A stretch of 9,021 nt of DNA from Alphaproteobacteria bacterium (GTDB lineage: Bacteria > Pseudomonadota > Alphaproteobacteria > WRDZ01): assembly GCA_009779595.1 (NCBI GenBank), contig WRDZ01000021.1, forward strand, positions 1 to 9,021. The letters run 5' to 3'. The notes beneath the pieces are model-generated. The model was not told the origin of the DNA. It searched no databases and was given only the letters and a program-made list of their open reading frames with translations. Positions 1 to 6,834 of the stretch are shown in pieces (within the stretch, counting starts at the first letter, position 1; each line of letters opens with the position of its first letter). Position numbers and translations under genes: made by a program.

Positions 1-1149
1 GAGCGGCAGTCGGTCAGCGAACCGCTGCAGACCGGCATAAAGTCGATAGACGCCCTGATTCCCATAGGCCGCGGCCAGCGGGAGCTTATAATCGGCGACC
101 GCCAGACCGGCAAGACCGCGCTGATAATCGACACGATTTTGAACCAGAAGGCCATGAACGACGTGGCCAAGAACGATTCGGAAAAGATGTTCTGCGTTTA
201 CGTGGCTATCGGGCAGAAGCGCTCGACAGTGGCGCGCATAGTGGAAACGCTGCGCAAGCATGGCGCCATGGAATACACCATCGTCGTGTCCGCAACGGCT
301 TCTGACACTGCGCCCATGCAGTTTTTGGCCCCGTATTCGGGCTGTTCGATGGGCGAGTATTTCCGCGACAACGGCATGCACGCGGTGATTTTCTATGACG
401 ACCTGTCCAAGCAGGCGAACGCATACCGCCAGATGTCGCTGCTGCTGAGGCGCCCCCCCGGACGCGAGGCATATCCCGGCGACGTGTTTTACCTGCACTC
501 GCGCCTTTTGGAACGCGCGGCGAAAATGTCGGACGCTTATGGCGGCGGCAGCCTGACCGCGTTGCCGGTTATCGAAACCCAGGCCGGCGACGTGTCGGCG
601 TACATCCCCACGAACGTCATATCTATCACCGACGGCCAGATTTTCCTTGAAACAGAGCTGTTTTACCAAGGCATACGCCCGGCCGTGAACGTGGGGCTTT
701 CGGTTTCGCGCGTGGGCAGCGCGGCGCAGACAAAGGCAATGAAAATGGTTTCCGGGGGCATCAAGCTTAACCTTGCACAGTACCGTGAAATGGCGGCGTT
801 CTCGCAGTTTTCGTCGGACCTGGACGTGGCGACCAAACAGCTTTTGGACCGCGGCGCCCGTTTGACCGAGCTTTTGAAGCAGCCGCAATACAACCCGATA
901 CCAATGGAAGAGCAGGCCATCGCCCTGTTCATCGGCGGCAAGGGTTTTCTTGACGCGATTCCCTTGCGGCTTATCGGCAAGTATGAAGCGAATTTCGTCA
1001 AGTATCTGAAAAGGATGCCCAATGGCGTGGCCATGCTTAACGAGATACGCAAGACCGGCGTCTTGACAAGCGAAATGCAGGTGGAGCTTACAAAGCACAT
1101 AGACGCATTCATTCTGAAATACCAAGGGGAGTTTAATGTCGAGTCTTAA
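1..1149 (+). CDS. atpA: F1-ATPase subunit alpha, 3' part (5' end outside window)
   Basis: The alpha chain forms the catalytic hexamer of F1 with beta on the cytoplasmic face of the inner membrane and carries the non-catalytic nucleotide sites. Reading frame 1 is open from the first base, giving 382 residues. The Walker A GDRQTGKT is at fragment residues 32-39. By comparison with E. coli alpha (513 aa, same motif at 169-176), about 137 N-terminal residues, mostly the beta-barrel domain, are missing. Also visible are GEYFRD, YDDLSKQ, LLLRRPPGREAYPGDVFYLHSRLLERAA, the ITDGQIFLE stretch, and SVSRVGS, whose R237 is the arginine finger that reaches into the beta site. The C-terminal helical domain is complete. 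The match is nearest to alphaproteobacterial and mitochondrial alpha chains. The gene overlaps the next one by 14 bp. The TTG at 139 is internal, not a start. Confidence 0.98.
   Translation, partial: ERQSVSEPLQTGIKSIDALIPIGRGQRELIIGDRQTGKTALIIDTILNQKAMNDVAKNDSEKMFCVYVAIGQKRSTVARIVETLRKHGAMEYTIVVSATASDTAPMQFLAPYSGCSMGEYFRDNGMHAVIFYDDLSKQANAYRQMSLLLRRPPGREAYPGDVFYLHSRLLERAAKMSDAYGGGSLTALPVIETQAGDVSAYIPTNVISITDGQIFLETELFYQGIRPAVNVGLSVSRVGSAAQTKAMKMVSGGIKLNLAQYREMAAFSQFSSDLDVATKQLLDRGARLTELLKQPQYNPIPMEEQAIALFIGGKGFLDAIPLRLIGKYEANFVKYLKRMPNGVAMLNEIRKTGVLTSEMQVELTKHIDAFILKYQGEFNVES
1124..1131 (+). promoter_or_regulatory. Ribosome binding site of atpG, inside the end of atpA
   Basis: AAGGGGAG lies 4 bases before the ATG at 1136 and is itself alpha coding sequence. 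It fixes the atpG start and implies that ribosomes finishing atpA uncover or re-use the site (translational coupling). The coupling is inferred from the overlap. Confidence 0.75.
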
Positions 1150-2038
1150 GGCTTTAAACATAAGGATACGCTCTATCAAGTCAACGCGGAAAATCACGTC
1201 GGCGATGAAGATGATTGCGATTGCGCGGCTGAAGCGCGCCCAGGAAAGCCTGCACAGCTTCAACGAATATGAAAAGATGCTGGGCTTGATGACCCGGCAG
1301 GTGGCTGCTGTTTGCAGGCAGCGGGAAATCCCTTTGTCGGACATTGCAAAAGGGCGGGGCTCTGCGGAAACGAAAACCGTGCTGCTGGTGGTTTATTCTT
1401 CCAACCGCGGTCTTTGCGGAGGGTTCAACGGCGCGGTTATACGCACGGCCAAAGCGGCTGTTGCCAGGCTGCGCGCTGAGGGCAAAGAGGTGAAATTCCT
1501 GTTCATAGGCGAAAAGGGGAAGAATATCCTGAAAAAGATTTTCCCCGGGCAAGAGCTGGAATTCGAAATCAGCGCGGACAACCAGCACGCAAGCGAACAG
1601 CTGGCCGCTTTTTTCAAGGACCTGTACATGTCGCGCAAAGTGGACCAGGTGCGCCTTATATTCAACCTTTTCAAATCCACCATTTCGCAGACCCCGACCA
1701 GCGAAGACATTATTCCGCTTGCCGCGGTTTCGGATGAAAACGCCGATGCAGCCGCAGTCTTGGACACCGACGACATTGTCGCGGATTCCGACTATGAGCC
1801 GGATTTGCGGCATTTGACAGCCATGCTGGAAGACGCGTACCTGGCTTCGCGAATCCTTGGCGCGTGGCTGAACAGCCAGGCGGCCGAGCATGGCTCGCGC
1901 ATGACCAGCATGGACGCTGCCACGCGCAACGCCGGCAAGATGATAGACAGCCTGACGCTGCGGTACAACCGCACCCGCCAGTCCATCATCACCACCGAGC
2001 TGACGGAAATTATCGCAGGGGCGGAAGCTTTGAATTAA
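1136..2038 (+). CDS. atpG: F1-ATPase subunit gamma (central rotor shaft)
   Basis: Gamma is the asymmetric coiled-coil shaft that turns inside the alpha3beta3 ring and couples proton flow through F0 to ATP synthesis. The 300 residues start with the conserved N-terminal helix (MSSLKALNIRIRSIKSTRKI, then TSAMKMIAIARLKRAQ). The central Rossmann-like domain carries SSNRGLCGGFN at 88-98. The family signature near the end of the protein, EHGSRMTSMDAATRNAG (251-267), is followed by LRYNRTRQ and the final helix. Length is close to other alphaproteobacterial gammas and slightly above E. coli (287). The acidic stretch around 199-223 (DENADAAAVLDTDD and on) falls in the surface domain, which is variable in length. 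The gene starts within atpA and is followed 13 bp later by atpD, in the standard A-G-D-C order. Confidence 0.97.
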   Translation: MSSLKALNIRIRSIKSTRKITSAMKMIAIARLKRAQESLHSFNEYEKMLGLMTRQVAAVCRQREIPLSDIAKGRGSAETKTVLLVVYSSNRGLCGGFNGAVIRTAKAAVARLRAEGKEVKFLFIGEKGKNILKKIFPGQELEFEISADNQHASEQLAAFFKDLYMSRKVDQVRLIFNLFKSTISQTPTSEDIIPLAAVSDENADAAAVLDTDDIVADSDYEPDLRHLTAMLEDAYLASRILGAWLNSQAAEHGSRMTSMDAATRNAGKMIDSLTLRYNRTRQSIITTELTEIIAGAEALN

Positions 2039-2051
2039 CGGGAGAAATAAA

Positions 2052-3554
2052 ATGGCAACCAAGAAGACGACAACAGCGACGACTAGGAAGAAAGCAGCGC
2101 CAAAAGCGCCCGCAAAGAAAGAGAATGCGGCTTTTTCAGGAGCCCATAACAAGGGAAGCATTGTCCAGGTGACCGGGGCGGTTGTCGACGTGAAGTTCGA
2201 TTTGGACAAGCTGCCCGCGATACTGAACGCGCTGGAGGTAATGGACGCTAAGCACCGCCTGGTGCTGGAAGTCGCGCAAATGCTGGGGGACGGCGTTGTG
2301 CGCACCATCGCGATGGACGCGACCGAAGGCCTTGTGCGGGGGCAGGTTGTTATAGACACGGGCGCTCCGATTACGGTTCCGGTCGGTGAATGCACGCTTG
2401 GCCGCATCATCAACGTTATCGGCGAGCCTATCGACGGCCGCGGGGCGTTGAACTCGAAGGCCACTGCTTCGATATACAGGCCGGCCCCTGACTTGACCGG
2501 TCGAGAGGTGAAGGCGGAAATGCGGGTCACCGGGATAAAGGCCATCGACCTGCTGACGCCGTACGCAAGGGGGGGGAAAATCGGCTTGTTCGGCGGCGCG
2601 GGCGTGGGCAAGACCGTTGTTATCATGGAGCTTATAAACAACATTGCAAAGGCCTATAACGGCCTGTCTGTGTTCGCCGGCGTGGGCGAGCGCACGCGCG
2701 AGGGCAACGACCTGTATTATGAAATGCAACAGTCCGGGGTCATCAAGATTGACGGCGATTCGAAAGCGGCTTTGGTGTACGGCCAGATGAACGAGCCTCC
2801 TGGCGCGCGCGCGCGGGTTGCGCTGACCGGCCTTACCGTGGCCGAGCATTTCCGCGACCAGGGCGGCAAGGACGTGCTGCTGTTCATCGACAACATTTTC
2901 CGTTTTACCCAGGCGGGCGCGGAAGTGTCCGCTTTGCTTGGCCGCATACCGTCGGCGGTGGGGTACCAGCCCACGCTGGGCACGGACATGGGGTCGATGC
3001 AAGAACGCATAACGTCCACGAAGCGCGGCTCCATCACCTCGGTGCAGGCGGTGTACGTGCCGGCGGACGACCTGACAGACCCGGCTCCGGCAACCACGTT
3101 CACGCACCTTGACGCGACGACCGTGCTTTCGCGCCAGATTTCCGAGCTTGGCATCTATCCGGCGGTGGACCCGCTGGACTCGTCCAGCCGTATCCTTGAC
3201 CCGCTGGTCATAGGGGAGGAACATTACCAGGTCGCCCGCGACGTGCAGAAGGTGCTGCAGACTTACAAGTCGCTGCAGGACATCATCGCAATCCTTGGCC
3301 TTGACGAGCTTAGCGAGGAAGACAAGATTACCGTTGCCCGCGCCCGGAAAATCCAGCGTTTCCTAAGCCAGCCGTTCCACATGGCCGAGGCTTTTACCGG
3401 CACTCCGGGCAGGTATGTCGAGCTTAAGGACACCATAAAAGGCTTCAGGGCCATACTGGACGGCAAGTGCGACCACTTTCCGGAACAGGCTTTCTTCATG
3501 GCCGGGCCCATAGAGGAAGTCGAAGAAAACGCCAAGAAGACAAAGGGAACCTGA
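2052..3554 (+). CDS. atpD: F1-ATPase subunit beta (catalytic) with basic N-terminal extension
   Basis: Beta holds the three catalytic sites that make or hydrolyse ATP. Motifs over its 500 residues: the beta-barrel start KGSIVQVTGAVVDV (34-47), Walker A GGAGVGKT (181-188, K187), GER with the likely catalytic E213, LLFIDNIFRF as Walker B, the family signature PAVDPLDSSS (370-379), and the gamma/epsilon-contacting DELSEED (418-424). Relative to E. coli beta (460 aa, GGAGVGKT at 149) there are 32 extra N-terminal residues rich in Lys, Ala and Thr. Similar extensions occur in rhizobial-type Alphaproteobacteria. The start is supported by GGAG at 2041-2044 before ATG 2052, and no better start is seen near the conserved core. 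Long minus-strand reading frames here are codon-usage shadows. Confidence 0.98.
   Translation: MATKKTTTATTRKKAAPKAPAKKENAAFSGAHNKGSIVQVTGAVVDVKFDLDKLPAILNALEVMDAKHRLVLEVAQMLGDGVVRTIAMDATEGLVRGQVVIDTGAPITVPVGECTLGRIINVIGEPIDGRGALNSKATASIYRPAPDLTGREVKAEMRVTGIKAIDLLTPYARGGKIGLFGGAGVGKTVVIMELINNIAKAYNGLSVFAGVGERTREGNDLYYEMQQSGVIKIDGDSKAALVYGQMNEPPGARARVALTGLTVAEHFRDQGGKDVLLFIDNIFRFTQAGAEVSALLGRIPSAVGYQPTLGTDMGSMQERITSTKRGSITSVQAVYVPADDLTDPAPATTFTHLDATTVLSRQISELGIYPAVDPLDSSSRILDPLVIGEEHYQVARDVQKVLQTYKSLQDIIAILGLDELSEEDKITVARARKIQRFLSQPFHMAEAFTGTPGRYVELKDTIKGFRAILDGKCDHFPEQAFFMAGPIEEVEENAKKTKGT
3543..3548 (+). promoter_or_regulatory. Ribosome binding site of atpC
   Basis: AAGGGA within the last codons of atpD, 7 bases before ATG 3556. 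The stop of atpD and start of atpC are separated by one base, so coupled translation is likely. Confidence 0.6.
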
Positions 3555-3555
3555 T

Positions 3556-3972
3556 ATGGAAGGCGGACTTTTAAAGGTCAAGATTTGCACTCCGAAAAAA
3601 ATCGTGGTCAACGAGGACTGCGAAAAGCTGGTGGTGCCGGCTGAAAAGGGGCCCATGGCCGTGCTGGACAGGCGCGCTCCGGCTATAGCGGCGCTTACCA
3701 TGGGCATGGTTAGCGTGGTTCTGCAAGGCGGGCAGCCGCAGGATTTTTTCATAGACAACGGTTTTGCCAGGGTCAACAACAACGTCTGCCTTATCGCGGT
3801 GGACGAGGCCATATCAAGCAGGGACATAAACAAGATGGACGTGGCAAACAGCCTTAACGCCCTGAAAAGCGCCTATAATCAAGAAAAGACCGCCGAGATA
3901 AAAGAAGACCTTATGCGCCGCATCGCCTTTGCCGAATACATTATAGCAGAGCTTGACAAGGGCCGGTTATGA
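3556..3972 (+). CDS. atpC: F1-ATPase subunit epsilon, somewhat divergent
   Basis: Epsilon sits at the foot of gamma, links it to the c-ring and can restrain ATP hydrolysis. The 138 residues match the usual size (E. coli 139). The first part is the expected beta-sandwich, beginning LLKVKICTPKKIVV and containing CEKLVVPAEKGPMAVLDRRAPAIAALTMGMVSV. The last 50 residues or so form the two-helix hairpin (SRDINKMDVANSLNALKSA and on to YIIAELDKGRL). The identification rests on this fold pattern plus its place directly after atpD. It departs from the family at the usual G-x-x-G-[VI]-[LY]-P-G-H-A-P loop, read here as GPMAVLDRRAP. Glycine and histidine positions conserved in most homologues are therefore changed. 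The stop codon overlaps the start of the ABC exporter. Confidence 0.92.
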   Translation: MEGGLLKVKICTPKKIVVNEDCEKLVVPAEKGPMAVLDRRAPAIAALTMGMVSVVLQGGQPQDFFIDNGFARVNNNVCLIAVDEAISSRDINKMDVANSLNALKSAYNQEKTAEIKEDLMRRIAFAEYIIAELDKGRL

Positions 3973-5624
3973 ATTACTGGTACATGCTTAAAAAGTACTA
4001 TGCCTATGCGGGCAAGTACCGGCATTTTGTTGTTCTGGGGCTGTTTTTCCATATCGTGGCCACGACATTATGGACGTTGACGCCTGTTGTTTTCGGCATG
4101 CTGTTGAACGCGATTCAGCTTAACAGCGGGGATATGCTGGTTTCGGAAACATTGAAGTATATGGCGATTTTCGCCGGTATGATTCTTTTGGGTAACGTAA
4201 TGCACCGGGTTGGCCAGTATTTTAGTTTAATCAGCGCTTTTTACACAAAGAAGTATTTTGTGTCACAGCATTACAAGGTGGTGACCCAACTGCCGCTGCC
4301 GTGGCATGCGGAAAATCATTCAGGGGACACGATAAACCGCATAAACACGGCTGCCGGCAGCCTTGATTCTTTCGGCGGCGGTCAACATACATATATCAAT
4401 GTTTATATTACAATCGTCGTATCCATAGTTGCTTTGTTTTTTTACAGCCCCATGTCTTTGCTTTTCGGAATCATTTGTTTCGGGACTTTGTTTGCGGTCA
4501 TAAGGCCGTTGGACATAGCCATAGCGGCCCAGAGCCACCAAATGAATGAACGTCATCACAGGGTATTGGCCGCGTTTTTCGATTTCGTAAGCAATATGCG
4601 TACGATTATCACCTTGAAACTTGGCGATAAGACGCGGCAGGACCTGGACGCGAAACAGCAAGATGTTTATAAGCCGTATTATCAAGAGGAAATAATTTTA
4701 AGTGCAGCCAAGTGGTTTTTCTTGCCTGTAATGGGTTTGCTGTATCAACTGGCAGTGCTGGGCTGGTATGTGTATCAAAAGCTTTTTGCGGGCGCCGGAG
4801 ATTTAATGGTAGGCAACCTTTCAGCCATGTGGGCTTTTGCAAATAACTTGAACCATGCTTTTATGGGGTTTATTGGCAAGCAGCACGAGCTGATTGGCGC
4901 CCGCGTGGCGATGGAGGCGGTTGACCCTATAACCAAGGCCTTGCCCGCCGAAGCGGCAAAACAGTACCGGATTGGCCGGTCTTGGAAAAAGATAATTGTC
5001 AGCGGCTTGACCTTCGGATATGGCAAAAAAAACGTGCTTGACAACTTCGACATTGAAATGAAGCACGGGCAGAAAATCGCGATAACCGGCGAAAGCGGGG
5101 CAGGAAAATCCACGCTGATGGCGATACTGCGCGGGTTTTACCAGCCGAACAGCGGCGATGTTTTCATCGACGGCAAACAGCAAAGCGGCGGGGTGCAAAG
5201 CTTGGCATCAATCACTACGCTTATGCCCCAAGACCCGGAAGTTTTCGAAAACACGATAGAGTACAACATCACTTTGGGCTTGGGCTATCCCAAGGAAACC
5301 GTGGAAAAAGTCATCGCCATATCAAGGTTCGACAAGGTTCTGACTCGGCTGCCGAACGGCCTGCAGACGGACTTGAAGGAAAAAGGCGTGAACCTTTCCG
5401 GCGGTGAAAGGCAGCGGCTGGCGCTGGCCCGCAACATATTGGCCGCCATGAACAGCCAGATAATCCTGATGGACGAGCCTACAAGCAGCATAGATTCGAA
5501 GAACGAGGGCGAGATATACAGGGCTTTGTTCGCATATTTCAAGGACAAGACCATAATCGCGTCGGTGCACAAACCGTATCTGCTGCCCATGTTCGACAAG
5601 GTCGTGGATGTCAATCAGCCGTAA
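3969..5624 (+). CDS. ABC exporter half-transporter (fused membrane and ATPase domains)
   Basis: This is a type IV-fold (MsbA/Atm1-like) exporter subunit of 551 residues that would dimerise in the inner membrane and move a substrate outward on ATP hydrolysis. Hydrophobic segments lie near residues 19-45, 63-80, 143-160, 162-180, 248-268 and 283-302, consistent with six membrane helices. The nucleotide-binding domain has the A-loop Y351, Walker A GESGAGKS (374-381), Q-loop Q421, signature LSGGERQR (476-483), Walker B IILMDEP (498-504, catalytic E503), a D-loop SSID instead of the common SALD, and switch H534. All catalytic residues are present. It ends soon after the H-loop (VVDVNQP), shorter than many relatives. 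ATGA overlap with atpC implies co-transcription with ATP synthase. The membrane half looks clearly richer in A+T than the atp genes. Substrate cannot be read from sequence; lipid, peptide or drug export are all possible. Confidence 0.93.
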   Translation: MNYWYMLKKYYAYAGKYRHFVVLGLFFHIVATTLWTLTPVVFGMLLNAIQLNSGDMLVSETLKYMAIFAGMILLGNVMHRVGQYFSLISAFYTKKYFVSQHYKVVTQLPLPWHAENHSGDTINRINTAAGSLDSFGGGQHTYINVYITIVVSIVALFFYSPMSLLFGIICFGTLFAVIRPLDIAIAAQSHQMNERHHRVLAAFFDFVSNMRTIITLKLGDKTRQDLDAKQQDVYKPYYQEEIILSAAKWFFLPVMGLLYQLAVLGWYVYQKLFAGAGDLMVGNLSAMWAFANNLNHAFMGFIGKQHELIGARVAMEAVDPITKALPAEAAKQYRIGRSWKKIIVSGLTFGYGKKNVLDNFDIEMKHGQKIAITGESGAGKSTLMAILRGFYQPNSGDVFIDGKQQSGGVQSLASITTLMPQDPEVFENTIEYNITLGLGYPKETVEKVIAISRFDKVLTRLPNGLQTDLKEKGVNLSGGERQRLALARNILAAMNSQIILMDEPTSSIDSKNEGEIYRALFAYFKDKTIIASVHKPYLLPMFDKVVDVNQP

Positions 5625-5631
5625 AAAATCA

Positions 5632-5660
5632 TTGTAATAAGGGCAATATTATGATATAAT
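5632..5660 (+). promoter_or_regulatory. Sigma70-type promoter with extended -10
   Basis: The -35 TTGTAA (5632-5637) and a perfect -10 TATAAT (5655-5660) are separated by 17 bp, with TG at 5652-5653 giving an extended -10. Transcription would start near 5667, about 30 bases before the ATG at 5698. The promoter begins 8 bp after the ABC exporter stop, so the ankyrin-like gene can be expressed apart from the atp operon. No rho-independent terminator is seen between the two units. Confidence 0.72.
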
Positions 5661-5687
5661 ACCGGGATGAACGTAAACACCGAACCC

Positions 5688-5693
5688 GGAGGA
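5688..5693 (+). promoter_or_regulatory. Strong ribosome binding site
   Basis: GGAGGA, 4 bases before ATG 5698. This is a near-perfect Shine-Dalgarno sequence and fixes the start of the ankyrin-like gene. Confidence 0.8.
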
Positions 5694-5697
5694 TAAA

Positions 5698-6297
5698 ATG
5701 GCGTATGAATTCAACAAAGCTTTCTGTGAAAAAGTGCTGTCCGACAACAAAGGCAAAGACGGCAGGGAAAAAGCCCGCGGCATTATTTGCGATGCCGCGT
5801 TTGGCGCGTGGTGGAAAGGCGCGGACGTGAAACAAAAGGCCGGCTGTGCGTTGGCGGCTGTTTCCTATTCGCTTTACAGCCTGTTTGACAATGAATCATT
5901 GCGCGGCAGCAATACCCAAAGCGCTTATATAGGCCTTATGCGCGGCTGGGGTGTTGACATGAACAAACCCGGCGGACATGGGTTGACCATGCCAATGTTA
6001 ATGGCTATGGCAGGCAATGATTACCATGATATGAAGGATTTCCTTGCCGATGCCAGCAAAGCCGGCAAAATCGACCTGCGCGCGGAAAGCGACGATGGGC
6101 TTTCGGCTTTCGGTTATGCCAAGCTGCTTGGCAATACAGACGCTGCCCAAGCGATGGTAGAGTATGTATGCAACACGGAACAAGCAAGCGACAACGGGAA
6201 TATCCCGGCCGGAATCAAACCTAATGACAACGAAAGCTTTTTGAATAGGGCAGTGGAAGCCATTGTCAAGGGAATGGAAAAGGGAAATATAAACTAG
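5698..6297 (+). CDS. Small ankyrin-like repeat protein, function unknown
   Basis: A 199-residue protein I do not recognise as a named family. Residues 1-70 are probably helical (FNKAFCEKVLSDN; CALAAVSYSLYSLF) and contain AFGAWWKGADV. Residues 78-156 show the spacing of degenerate ankyrin repeats. The end of one unit is GLMRGWGVDMNKPGGHG. A full unit starts at G95 (GLTMPMLMAMAGNDYHDMKDFLADA, with IDLR near 125-128). Another starts at G134 (GLSAFGYAKLLGNTDAAQAMVEY). The loop 160-178 is polar, and a last helix follows. There is no signal peptide or membrane helix, so it is expected to be cytosolic unless exported by a dedicated system. It has its own promoter and a strong ribosome binding site. 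It converges on the rcdA-like gene with only 6 bp between stops. Ankyrin folds normally bind proteins, but no partner is indicated. Confidence 0.85.
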   Translation: MAYEFNKAFCEKVLSDNKGKDGREKARGIICDAAFGAWWKGADVKQKAGCALAAVSYSLYSLFDNESLRGSNTQSAYIGLMRGWGVDMNKPGGHGLTMPMLMAMAGNDYHDMKDFLADASKAGKIDLRAESDDGLSAFGYAKLLGNTDAAQAMVEYVCNTEQASDNGNIPAGIKPNDNESFLNRAVEAIVKGMEKGNIN

Positions 6298-6303
6298 CTT
6301 AGG

Positions 6304-6732
6304 CTAATTCAGCGACCGGCGGCGCAGCTGGTTCTGTATATGCGTTATCTGTTCGTAAAGGTGGGACGCCTGCGCAAGTATGTCGCACAATTCGGGCGAT
6401 GATTCCTTGTTGCACCCCATTATGAACGACCTCCGTTCCTGCAGTTCGCACAACAGATGGTTGCCGCGTTCTATCACTTCTGTGATGGTTATCTTTTGGC
6501 TGTGCAGCGACTTGTGCATGACAAGCCAAGAAACAACCGAGCTTAGATGCGAAGTCAGGCGCGACAGCTCGCCGGTTATGGCTATGCTGGCCCCGGTATC
6601 AATCCACTGGCTTTGCCTGGCGGTCTGCTGCTGCTCGGTTATATAATCGCGGACACGGGCCACCAATTCCATGGTTTGCGCATAAACTTTGCGGAACTGC
6701 GGAGTTTCGTTCCAGGCAGAGAAATTGTGCAT
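6304..6732 (-). CDS. rcdA: DUF1465 / RcdA-like protein (CtrA degradation regulator family)
   Basis: Caulobacter RcdA is an adaptor that helps deliver CtrA and other substrates to the ClpXP protease at the G1-S transition. This 142-residue protein shows the same three-helix layout: helix 1 TPQFRKVYAQTMELVARVRDYI (10-31), helix 2 with the key block ITGELSRLTSHLSSVVSWLVMHKSL (52-76; the Caulobacter-type pattern is roughly TESMRLTTRLMQLASWLL), and helix 3 ELCDILAQASHLYEQITHIQNQLRR (114-138). The match is from memory of the family pattern. The start at 6732 is chosen because GGGGA (minus strand, around 6740-6744) precedes it. The frame stays open to 7158 but would then overlap the divergent gene. 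The protein stops almost at the end of helix 3, so the flexible C-terminal tail of Caulobacter RcdA seems short or absent. If the family call is wrong it is simply a small helical protein. Confidence 0.7.
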   Translation of the reverse strand: MHNFSAWNETPQFRKVYAQTMELVARVRDYITEQQQTARQSQWIDTGASIAITGELSRLTSHLSSVVSWLVMHKSLHSQKITITEVIERGNHLLCELQERRSFIMGCNKESSPELCDILAQASHLYEQITHIQNQLRRRSLN

Positions 6733-6753
6733 AAATAAATCCCCAGCAATCGC

Positions 6754-6781
6754 AATATATCGGTTGTCTATAGCCTGATAA
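6754..6781 (-). promoter_or_regulatory. Possible promoter of the rcdA-like gene
   Basis: On the minus strand TTATCA (6781-6776) and TATATT (6759-6754) are 16 bp apart, matching 4 of 6 and 5 of 6 consensus positions. The implied leader is roughly 15 bases to the ATG at 6732. The region is A+T-rich, so chance matches are likely. Confidence 0.35.
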
Positions 6782-6792
6782 TGGATTATCTT
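6764..6792 (+). promoter_or_regulatory. Possible promoter of the secreted-protein gene
   Basis: TTGTCT (6764-6769) and TATCTT (6787-6792) with a 17 bp spacer, each 4 of 6 to consensus. It would overlap the candidate minus-strand promoter, so the two divergent genes may compete for polymerase. Weak prediction. Confidence 0.3.
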
Positions 6793-6834
6793 AATAAATA
6801 AACAGTTAATAATCCGTACTAGCAGGGGAATTAT

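Noticed and set aside
1181..2644. 487-codon minus-strand open frame across atpG and atpD
   Set aside because: It lies opposite two certain genes, has low-complexity arginine/histidine/alanine-rich content and no domain. It follows from the codon bias of the + strand.
2136..3224. 362-codon minus-strand open frame opposite atpD
   Set aside because: Arginine- and histidine-rich shadow of a conserved gene with no recognisable motif.
5628..5656. Imperfect palindrome (ATCAT ... ATGAT) after the ABC exporter as a terminator
   Set aside because: Only five clean pairs at the ends, A+T-rich, no T-run, and it overlaps a much better promoter match.
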